A stretch of 64,000 nucleotides of DNA from NCBI GenBank assembly GCA_020633825.1, contig JACKCV010000004.1, forward strand, positions 124,001-188,000. Direction: 5' to 3'. The DNA is from Fibrobacteria bacterium. Its GTDB lineage: Bacteria; Fibrobacterota; Fibrobacteria; UBA5070. A program made the position numbers and the translations under genes. The notes below the pieces were generated by a model that had not been told where the DNA came from, ran no database searches, and was given only the letters and a program-made list of their open reading frames with translations. Below are positions 44,587 through 51,674 of the stretch, one piece after another (position 1 is the first letter of the stretch; every line of letters begins with the position of its first letter).

Positions 44587-46236
44587 TCAGCGCCCGGCGG
44601 CGAACAGAAGAAGCGTGGAAAGGACGATCCCGACCGCGACCATCCATCGGCGGGGTCCGGGACCCGTGTCGGGGATCTCAAGGCGACGGATTTCGTCCGG
44701 CTTGACCTCGACGGTGTCGACACCCTCGTGGAAATACGACGACCAGCGGACGACGTGCCGCCCCTTGGCGAGGTCGGCCCGGGCTCGCCCGGTCCTTCCC
44801 ACGTACCGCCCGTCGATCCATACGTCGGCGGCGGATCGGGGGGAATCGATCGACAGTCGCCCCTTCCGCTCGGCGAGGAGAGGTTCCAATCTCAGTTCCT
44901 TGTCCTGGAGCAGGTTCGCCCGCTCCCTCAAGGTGTCGTGGTGCGGACGGATGTATTCGAGGGTCCATTCCCCGATTTCCAATTCCCTCTTGTGGAAGGG
45001 GGCGGCGACCTCCTCGAGGAGGCCTCCATCGCGATCGAGGATCCTGACGGAAACGGAATCCGTTCGTGGAACCACCGTCAGCGTCCCCAGGAGCGGATCC
45101 AGTCGTCCCGTCCAGGCGACCTCCTCGCCGGGCTTGACCGTCACCACATCCCGGACCAGTCGACGTCCGGGCAGCTCCAGACGGAGCGAATGGGTTCCTG
45201 GAGGGATGTTCTCGATCACCAGAGGTGCCCATCCGACGCGTTTGTCGTCGAGATAGGTGATCGCTCCCCTCGGCTCGGAAGCCACCTTCACCCTCCCGGG
45301 AAGGACCTCCAGGATCCCCTTGACGTCGCTTTGCTGACCCGAGCGGACCTCGACGTCGCGTTCGAGGGTACGGAATCCGTCCAACTGGAAGGCCAAGTGG
45401 TAGCGGCCCTCGAGCAAGGTGTCGAGGGTCACCGGGGCGCGGCCCACCGATTTCCCGTCGACGAGCACCTGGGCGCCGGTCGGTTCGGACACCATGCGCA
45501 ATCCCCCCGGAAGGGCTCTGAGGGCGTATTGGACGTCCTTCACCCCCCGAGGCGCCACCATCGCGGTATCCAGGACGGTGGAATACCCCTGGGCCAGGAT
45601 GCGCAAGGCATATCGCCCCTCCATCAGGTTGCTCAAGCGCAAGGGGGTCTTGACCGTCGCCTTGCCGGCGTACTGGTCCTCGAGGTAGACCTCCGCGTCC
45701 ACGGGCTGCACGGAGACCACCAGGTCCCCCATCCAGCGCCGCAGGTACTTCATCTCCAGGGTCTTGGAGATGGCGACCACGGACTCCCGCATCTTTCCAT
45801 ATCCCTCGATCGAGGCGTATTCCGCGACCAGCACCTGGCCCGTCTCCACCGATACCAGTCGTGCATCCATCTGCACCAGGGAACCGAATCGCGACACTTC
45901 CCCCGTGAGGATGGCTTCGACTTGCAGAAGCCTCCCGAGTTGCTGTCTCTGGATGTCGGTGACACCCGATGTTTCCAAGCTCTGCTCGCCCAGGATGCGG
46001 GACAACTGGCCGCGCTCCAGGACGGTGAAGCTGGTCTCGTTCTTCAGGTGCGTTCCGAACATGGCGGCCATCGACACGCCGAGACCATCCTTCACCGCCT
46101 CCTGGTTGGCATTGAGAAACGGAAGAATGGCGATGGTCGGGGTTCGCGGTCTGCCGTGAAACGCATCCGAACCGGAAGCGCCCGCTCCCGACGACGCGCC
46201 GAGCAGGAGTAAGAGCAGGAACAGGAACGTTTTCAT
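44587..46236 (-). CDS. CsgG-like protein with PEGA repeats and C-terminal membrane helix
   Basis: A 549-residue protein with a leucine-rich signal peptide. Residues about 30-170 match the CsgG/FlgO-type nucleotide-free alpha/beta domain (IAILPFLNANQEAVKDGLG, VLERGQLSRILGEQ, AILTGEVSRFGSL, RLVSVETGQVL). Residues about 180-520 contain several PEGA beta repeats, e.g. GGLRMVSEPTGAQVLVDGKS, GRVKVASEPRGAITYLDDKR and GRLSIDSPRSAADVWIDGRY. A membrane helix closes the chain (VAVGIVLSTLLLFAAG). AAGGAGG lies 5 bases before ATG 46236. CsgG-type domains form or associate with outer-membrane secretion channels; PEGA repeats stick to cell-surface structures. Confidence 0.82.
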   Translation of the reverse strand: MKTFLFLLLLLLGASSGAGASGSDAFHGRPRTPTIAILPFLNANQEAVKDGLGVSMAAMFGTHLKNETSFTVLERGQLSRILGEQSLETSGVTDIQRQQLGRLLQVEAILTGEVSRFGSLVQMDARLVSVETGQVLVAEYASIEGYGKMRESVVAISKTLEMKYLRRWMGDLVVSVQPVDAEVYLEDQYAGKATVKTPLRLSNLMEGRYALRILAQGYSTVLDTAMVAPRGVKDVQYALRALPGGLRMVSEPTGAQVLVDGKSVGRAPVTLDTLLEGRYHLAFQLDGFRTLERDVEVRSGQQSDVKGILEVLPGRVKVASEPRGAITYLDDKRVGWAPLVIENIPPGTHSLRLELPGRRLVRDVVTVKPGEEVAWTGRLDPLLGTLTVVPRTDSVSVRILDRDGGLLEEVAAPFHKRELEIGEWTLEYIRPHHDTLRERANLLQDKELRLEPLLAERKGRLSIDSPRSAADVWIDGRYVGRTGRARADLAKGRHVVRWSSYFHEGVDTVEVKPDEIRRLEIPDTGPGPRRWMVAVGIVLSTLLLFAAGR

Positions 46237-46459
46237 GCGGCCTCCTTGGGTCCGATGGCCATATCAAGGATCGCGCCAACACGATGGACCGGACCTTCTG
46301 CCGTTCTCCCGCCCATTCCCGGCTCGCTCGGGTGGAGGAAAATCCCTGCAGTGCACTCCCCCTCCTGCAAGGCAACAATTCCCCTCCGCCGCTAGGTTCC
46401 CACCGGGCCAACCTCCGGACAATCGGCTCTTGGCATGGTCTCCGCTTGCCGGGACGATC

Positions 46460-46485
46460 TGCACCGCGGGTGGATCCACGGTGCA
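46460..46485. promoter_or_regulatory. Inverted repeat in leader of the lipoprotein gene
   Basis: TGCACCG (46460-46466) and CGGTGCA (46479-46485) are perfect inverted copies, with the palindrome TGGATCCA in the loop, 23 bases before the ATG at 46509. It lies in the 272-bp divergent spacer (46237-46508) and could be an operator or leader hairpin. No clear promoter was found in the spacer. Confidence 0.35.
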
Positions 46486-46508
46486 AGATCACCGAAGGAG
46501 CTCCATCC

Positions 46509-47765
46509 ATGCGCGCTTTGTCCGTTCTCTGGTTCCCTCTGCTCTCCTTGACGGCATGCCTCTCGGAGAAACCGATTCCCACCGATCCGGAATCCGTCCC
46601 CTCGTCCACCTTCCAGTTGCATGTGGAAGGAATCGTCGCCCCCAGCGCGGGCCGAAGCCTTTCCATGGAGCCTGGTGGAAGGCTCGTCGTCGACCTCCTC
46701 AATCCCCGACTGGGGGTCCACCGGGCGGACTCCACTTCCTGGAGCGGCCAGGAAGCCGCCGATCTGGCCTTTGCAGCCCTTCCCGAAGGAGAAGGGTATT
46801 CCATCCGATGCCGGTATCGCGATCCCCTGGGATTCCTCACCCATGGAGACAGCCTCGGGGGACTCCGCCTGGGTCGCGGGGAGGCTGCCCGGGTGGCCAT
46901 GCTGTTGCATCCTCTGCTCGGGAAGATCTTCCTCAACGCTCCCGCCCTGCCCGCCTCCGTGGACACGCTCGGAATCGTCTGGAGCCGGGAAGGCGCACGA
47001 CGCGAAGCCAAGGTTCCCCGCGGGCCCGGTGGCCGAACCATGCTTCGACTCGACAGTCTTCCGGTGGCCAAGTCGGGCATGGCATCGGTGCGAGCCTGGA
47101 CACGATCGGGAGACACGTTGTTCCACCTGGACACCCTCCTCACCCTCTCCGGCGACAAGGATCTCCCCCTTGCGCTTTCGATGCAGAATTCGCGTGGCGA
47201 CTTCGCCGTGGCCTTCGGCTCGATCCCCGGGGGAGAGTTGGACATCACGGCTAGCTTCCCCGGGGAATCCGGATCCTCCGCCTCGCAGACCGGCCGCCTC
47301 CTGCTTTCGAGTTTCTCCGATTCCGGAGCCTCCGACTGGATCGGCATCTACAATCCAGGCCCGTCCTTCTCGGGATGGGTGCGGCTGGGGAAAGGCAACG
47401 GGGACGCCCTGCTCCGGCTCGATCTTCCGGCAGGGCAGGAGGCCATCGCGACACGGGCTCCCTGTTCCGCCCTGGAGGATACGACCCATGTCCTGCATGG
47501 GAGACATCATCTCCTCTGCGCGATCGAGGAAGCCATCGTCACCCATTCCGCCTCCGGAGGGTCCTTCTGGAAAATGCGGGACAGTTCGGGCGAGGTGCTG
47601 TTCGACGCCGTCTATGTGCTCGACGGCAGGCAAGGCTGGCCGGATCTGAACTCCTCCGACGCGAACACCGTGCGGATGAAAGGATCGGCTCGGGATCCCT
47701 TCCTCAACGATGTCGGTCGATCCTGGTGCGTGGATTCCGGAATCCCGGAGTCCGTTTGCCAATGA
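46509..47765 (+). CDS. Lipoprotein with lamin-tail-like C-terminal domain
   Basis: A 418-residue lipoprotein with lipobox LLSLTAC (cysteine 17) and a GGAG element before ATG 46509. The N-terminal 250 residues are beta-rich without recognisable family. Residues about 262-390 resemble a lamin-tail domain: LLLSSFSDSGASDWIGIYNP (LTD: strand, then W-I-x-x-Y-N), SGWVRLGKG and DSSGEVLFDAVYVLDG. The end is short and cysteine-containing (WCVDSGIPESVC). It is divergent from the PEGA protein gene and convergent with a PorV-like barrel gene. Confidence 0.7.
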   Translation: MRALSVLWFPLLSLTACLSEKPIPTDPESVPSSTFQLHVEGIVAPSAGRSLSMEPGGRLVVDLLNPRLGVHRADSTSWSGQEAADLAFAALPEGEGYSIRCRYRDPLGFLTHGDSLGGLRLGRGEAARVAMLLHPLLGKIFLNAPALPASVDTLGIVWSREGARREAKVPRGPGGRTMLRLDSLPVAKSGMASVRAWTRSGDTLFHLDTLLTLSGDKDLPLALSMQNSRGDFAVAFGSIPGGELDITASFPGESGSSASQTGRLLLSSFSDSGASDWIGIYNPGPSFSGWVRLGKGNGDALLRLDLPAGQEAIATRAPCSALEDTTHVLHGRHHLLCAIEEAIVTHSASGGSFWKMRDSSGEVLFDAVYVLDGRQGWPDLNSSDANTVRMKGSARDPFLNDVGRSWCVDSGIPESVCQ

Positions 47766-47825
47766 GATCCTCGGCCATGGAGAAGGATCTTCCGCCCCCC
47801 GATGCACCGGAACGGATGGGCCAGT

Positions 47826-47839
47826 CCTCCTTCGGGAGG
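47826..47839. terminator. Small UUCG-capped hairpin between convergent genes
   Basis: CCTCC, loop TTCG, GGAGG: a 5-bp stem with a stable tetraloop in the 169-bp gap 47766-47934. No T tract; the rest of the gap shows nothing else. Confidence 0.3.
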
Positions 47840-47934
47840 GCGAGGAGGGCTTCCTCCGTCCTCCGGCCGCGGGCATTGCTCGCCGTTCCCGGAGGAGGCT
47901 TCAAGTCGGCCCAAGGGGAGTCCCTTCGACCTCC

Positions 47935-48774
47935 TCAGGGGAGTCCGACGCCGATCGCCCAATGCGATTGCCAACCCAGGAGGTTGTCTCCCTCCATGGC
48001 GCCTTCCACCTTCAAGACCCCGATCCTCCACCCCGCACCGACCGCGACCCGAAACGGGGACACCCCGACCCCCATTCCCGCGTCGAAGCCACCGGGAAGG
48101 AAGACCTCCTGGGAACACCGTGTTTCCCAGCCTTGCCCCTGGCGCCAGTTCCCGGTCAAGGAGGAGCGCCACATTCCGTCCTCGGGGGAGAAGCTCGCGC
48201 CCACCGATCCCCGGGACGGTTCCGACATCCAGGGGCGGGAGGTATGGAGGAAGGACGCGTCCTCGATGCTCCAGCCGAGGACGATTCGATGGATGCGATG
48301 AGCGCTCCCCAGCCCACCCCCCATGGCCGTCCCTCTCTGCTCCTCTCCGAAGTCCGTCTGGATACCGATCCATGTCGCCCCGAATGCATGCTCCCCCCAA
48401 CGGAAGGAAACGGTCGCGAAACCCGCATCCTGGCGGTACAAGTCTTCGGCCTGGAATCCCCTCCAAGCGCCTCGGACGGCCCATGCGCCCGCAGACCCCT
48501 CCCTCCTGCCGTAGGCTGCCCAGGAGGCCTGCTCGGTCAGGCCTTCCAGGCCCATGGGTCGTGTCATCCCCGCTCCGAGGTCCCAGGTCCCCTTCCCCAT
48601 CGCCAACAGCGCCGGGTTTCCCCGGAAATCCTGCGCTCCAACCGCACCGGCCGCCTGGCTCCCGGCCAATCGAACCACGGAAGGAATCGGATCCGATGCC
48701 TCCAATGCCGCATCTGGATGCCCGAGCCCGAAGCAAGCGGAGAGCATCAGGGATGTGGCGACACAACGATCCAT
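47935..48774 (-). CDS. PorV/FadL-like outer-membrane protein
   Basis: A 279-residue protein with a signal peptide and the opening typical of PorV/UPF0164-type barrels: GSQAAGAVGAQDFRGNPALLA, where these proteins have G-A-x-A-A-G-x-x-x-A-x-x-x-x-x-N-P-A-x-L. Alternating strands follow to the end (WAIGVGLP). In Bacteroidota PorV and PorQ work in type IX secretion, but that system's other parts are not in this window. It overlaps the lamin-tail gene upstream by 28 bp. Confidence 0.68.
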   Translation of the reverse strand: MDRCVATSLMLSACFGLGHPDAALEASDPIPSVVRLAGSQAAGAVGAQDFRGNPALLAMGKGTWDLGAGMTRPMGLEGLTEQASWAAYGRREGSAGAWAVRGAWRGFQAEDLYRQDAGFATVSFRWGEHAFGATWIGIQTDFGEEQRGTAMGGGLGSAHRIHRIVLGWSIEDASFLHTSRPWMSEPSRGSVGASFSPEDGMWRSSLTGNWRQGQGWETRCSQEVFLPGGFDAGMGVGVSPFRVAVGAGWRIGVLKVEGAMEGDNLLGWQSHWAIGVGLP

Positions 48775-50297
48775 TCTCGCGTCCTCCAACGGGGATTCTT
48801 GACGGGCCCGCACTCGACGAGGAGGAGGTACACCCCGGGGCGGACCTCCCGCCCCTGTCCATCGGAGCCATCCCATTCCAATTCTCCGTTCCGGGGCGAA
48901 GCTCCCTGATGGATCCTCGCGATTCGTCTTCGCCCCATGTCGAACACATCGATGCGCCATTCCTCGCGGGAAGGAGAACGCACCACCATCTTGATCGTGT
49001 TTCCGGCATCCCCCAGTCGCATACGCCTGCGAACCACCTGGAGCGAGTGGGATTCCCCTGTGAAATCCGTCCATCCCACGGAAGGGGCTGCTGGGGTCCC
49101 GGGGGACCCTCCGGGGACATCCGATGGAACCCAAACGTCGACATCCGCTGGTCCGTCCCAAGCCGTGCGCTCTCGGGTGAAATCCCCCGTCCACCCGCGA
49201 GTGCTCCCCTCCCAGTGGACGCTGTCCCAAAGATTCCCGTCGGCATCCCGCAAGGAGATGGCGTCGGAGCTCGCCGAAAGCCGAGCCCAAGGGGCGATCT
49301 CGGAACACGCGAAGGCACTGTTTCGGGAGGCGGCCCGGAGGGCTTGGCAGTCCTGGGAAAGGACGATCCGGCCTCCCCCCGCCAGGACGACCCCCGCGGG
49401 CACTTTCCCCCGAAGGGAAGCATCGCCCAAGGTCCAGCCTTGCAAGAGGAGCGGGGTGGGGTCGATCTGCCGGAGCTCGACCCATTCCGGGCCCGTTCCT
49501 CCCGGTTGGATTTCGCAGATGCGAACCCCCGCGGAGGAATCGCCGATCCACACCCCGAGGGAATCGTCCTGCGGACGCATGTCCGGCGGAAGGCGGAGAA
49601 CCCACCTGGACCGGGAGCCTACCCTTCCCTCGATGCCGATGGCGATGCGCGTCGCGACTCCCGGAGCGCACGAAACCCTCGTGGAATCCACGGGGATGTC
49701 GTTTCTCATCCATCGGGCTGGAATTCCGCTCCAACCTTCGATTCCGACATTGCGGATGGAGCCGACCAGGGAGTCCCCGATCCGCTCCAATCGCTCCACC
49801 TTCCACTCCTGCCGGAGAGGGGAGTCGTCGCAGGAGTTGATTTCCCCCGGAGTTCCCGCGTCCCCCCATCCGAAGATCCTTTCCGAAGCACGCCAACTTC
49901 CGTCCGTGCATCTCTCCAAGGAGCTTCCCGAAGGCGCGTCGCTCCAATCCATCGAATCGATCCTCCTTCCACCGGGATCGAGCAGGAGCAAGGATCCACC
50001 TGCGTTGGGGATCCCCCATCCGGAAGCCTGCAGGATATCCACGTCGAATCCGCCGTTCTCCGAAGCCACCGCCTTCCCCGCGACCAGAAAACGCCCCTTG
50101 CCCATCGGGGCTCCGCGCAGCGTCAGCGTATCCCTCCCGGAGACGACCAACCTCCACCCCGATGGGTCCTCCTGCTCCTGTGTGGCCTGCACTTCGATGA
50201 ATTCGCCGCGCGCATCATCCACCCTCACGGGATCCGCCAGGACTTCGGAAATCCTCATGCCGAACAGGAGTGGAAGAACGATCGAGGCGATGGCCAT
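48747..50297 (-). CDS. Secreted protein with two lamin-tail domains and FlgD-like C-terminal domain
   Basis: A 516-residue protein with a short hydrophobic start (MAIASIVLPLLFG). Residues about 16-150 form a lamin-tail domain (MRISEVLADPVRVDDARGEF, PNAGGSLLLLDPGGRRIDS). A second copy starts near residue 253 (VRICEIQPGGTGPEWVELRQ, then DAISLRDADGNLWDSVHWE). The C-terminal 95 residues (QVVRRRMRLGDAGNTIKMVV, MGRRRIARIHQG, GREVRPGVYLLLVE) are a FlgD-like Ig fold of the kind used as a C-terminal sorting tail. It is coupled to the PorV-like gene and divergent from the next barrel gene by only 10 bp. Confidence 0.78.
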   Translation of the reverse strand: MAIASIVLPLLFGMRISEVLADPVRVDDARGEFIEVQATQEQEDPSGWRLVVSGRDTLTLRGAPMGKGRFLVAGKAVASENGGFDVDILQASGWGIPNAGGSLLLLDPGGRRIDSMDWSDAPSGSSLERCTDGSWRASERIFGWGDAGTPGEINSCDDSPLRQEWKVERLERIGDSLVGSIRNVGIEGWSGIPARWMRNDIPVDSTRVSCAPGVATRIAIGIEGRVGSRSRWVLRLPPDMRPQDDSLGVWIGDSSAGVRICEIQPGGTGPEWVELRQIDPTPLLLQGWTLGDASLRGKVPAGVVLAGGGRIVLSQDCQALRAASRNSAFACSEIAPWARLSASSDAISLRDADGNLWDSVHWEGSTRGWTGDFTRERTAWDGPADVDVWVPSDVPGGSPGTPAAPSVGWTDFTGESHSLQVVRRRMRLGDAGNTIKMVVRSPSREEWRIDVFDMGRRRIARIHQGASPRNGELEWDGSDGQGREVRPGVYLLLVECGPVKNPRWRTREWIVVSPHP

Positions 50298-50306
50298 GGA
50301 ATTCGA

Positions 50307-51551
50307 ATGTGTCTGCTGGCCCTGTGCCTTTCGGTGACAGGTGTCATCCACGCCGAGTCGGCCACGGAAACGGATCCATGGGGGTGGAGCCTGGAAACCG
50401 ACGCGCTTCCGTTCCTGCAGGATACCACGGATCCATCCTGGGAGCAGCACGGCTACCTGCGCGCCCGTGCCAGGCCGGTCGATGGCGATCGAGCCATTCC
50501 ACGAGAACTCGCCGCCGGAATGTCCATGGGACCCGGGAAGTTGGATGCCGCCATCCATTGCGACACGACATGCAGGTCGAATCGCCAGGCACTCGAAGTC
50601 CACCATGGGGAATTCGCTCTGGCCGCCGGGGACCTGTCCCCCTGGAAGGAGGAGCCCCTCCTGGAGGGATCCCGGGAATCATCGCCCGGGTCGGGCACCT
50701 TCCTCGATGCGTTGGGATCGGGAAAAGGTCCTTCCGGGCTGGATGGCCAGATCGGGGCACCCGACGCCGATCTCCGGGTGCGAGCTCGACTTGCAGGCCT
50801 TGGCCAGGCGGGGTTCCGCGGTTCCGGCTATGCGGAATGGAAAGGCATCCGAACCGGGCTGGTCTTCGCCGAAACGGATCGCACTCGCCTCCACCCCTTC
50901 GTCGGATGGACTCGAGCCACCCGAAGGAGTTCGTTGGGAATCTCCATCCTGGGGTACACCGGACAAGCCTGGGACATCCACCTTGCGCTCGATGGCGAAC
51001 ACGAACGCCTGGGCGTGCGCGTGGCGAATTCCGTCCCCGGTTTCCCGCACGGTGGGATGCCCCGATCCAGACGGGGAGCGACCTCGGGGAACGTCGAATT
51101 CCTCGCACGCAGGGGCTCCTATCGATTCCTGACCCACGCCGACGTTGAGATGGATTCCATCGGGCGCGAATCCTGGGACCTTTCCCCGGAACTGGAGTTC
51201 CATCGGTCCGGGTTTTCCTTTAGGTGCCGAGGGAGGCTTCACCAGTCCGCGACAGGGTCGGACGCCCCCCTGCTGCAAGCGACCCCCGGCCTCCGCCGAA
51301 CCCGAGGTCGGATCCGCCCCTGGATCGAGGTGCCGTGGGATTCCCGGCGTCGCTGGAGCCTAGCGGCAGGTGCGCGGGCGACGGTCGGCCGCGCCGACTT
51401 CCAGGTCTCGTGGCATTTCGTGACCTGGGAGGAAAGCTCCTGGGAAACGAAGACCGCGATGGGGGGAGGACACCTGCCGAGAATGGAGATCGTGATCCAG
51501 GCCAGGGAGGATGTTCTGAGAGCCGGAACCTCCATCCGCCTGGACTGGTGA
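50307..51551 (+). CDS. Outer-membrane beta-barrel-like protein
   Basis: A 414-residue protein from ATG 50307: signal peptide (MCLLALCLSVTGVIHA, cleavage near HAES) and many amphipathic strands. RARLAGLGQAGFRGSGYAEW and GISILGYTGQAWDIHLAL are in the middle, and the end is GTSIRLDW with a terminal tryptophan. No family recognised. It starts 10 bp from the divergent lamin-tail gene, so both starts share one small control region. The frame stays open far upstream, but that part is antisense to two well-supported genes. Confidence 0.65.
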   Translation: MCLLALCLSVTGVIHAESATETDPWGWSLETDALPFLQDTTDPSWEQHGYLRARARPVDGDRAIPRELAAGMSMGPGKLDAAIHCDTTCRSNRQALEVHHGEFALAAGDLSPWKEEPLLEGSRESSPGSGTFLDALGSGKGPSGLDGQIGAPDADLRVRARLAGLGQAGFRGSGYAEWKGIRTGLVFAETDRTRLHPFVGWTRATRRSSLGISILGYTGQAWDIHLALDGEHERLGVRVANSVPGFPHGGMPRSRRGATSGNVEFLARRGSYRFLTHADVEMDSIGRESWDLSPELEFHRSGFSFRCRGRLHQSATGSDAPLLQATPGLRRTRGRIRPWIEVPWDSRRRWSLAAGARATVGRADFQVSWHFVTWEESSWETKTAMGGGHLPRMEIVIQAREDVLRAGTSIRLDW

Positions 51552-51613
51552 GATCCCGGATGGAGCGGGCAAGGAGGCGCGAGCACCCTTCGATTCGGAT
51601 CCGAGCTTCCCAA

Positions 51614-51650
51614 CAAAAAGGCCCCGACATCCATGGGATGCCGGAGCCTT
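51614..51650 (-). terminator. Strong intrinsic terminator of glgP
   Basis: On the minus strand AAGGCTCCGGCATCC (51650-51636) pairs with GGATGTCGGGGCCTT (51632-51618) over 15 bp with two G-U pairs, loop CAT, followed by a T5-like run (complement of the A residues at 51615-51619). It lies 25 bp after the glgP stop. Confidence 0.85.
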
Positions 51651-51674
51651 GCAGGAACGGAATCGGAGAGATGC

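Noticed and set aside
43924..46212. A 762-codon plus-strand frame opposite the PEGA and YjbH-like genes.
   Set aside because: No signal peptide or domain; the minus-strand genes have strong ribosome-binding sites and recognisable repeats.
44678..47347. An 889-codon minus-strand frame spanning two genes.
   Set aside because: It covers the PEGA gene in another frame and the plus-strand lipoprotein gene in antisense; no coherent protein.
47802..50306. An 835-codon N-terminal extension of the barrel gene 50307-51551.
   Set aside because: It is antisense to the lamin-tail and PorV-like genes and arginine/proline-rich; a signal peptide follows ATG 50307.
32138..51551. A complete type IX secretion system.
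   Set aside because: Only FlgD-like tails and one PorV-like barrel are visible; SprA, PorU and GldKLMN-type genes are not in the window.
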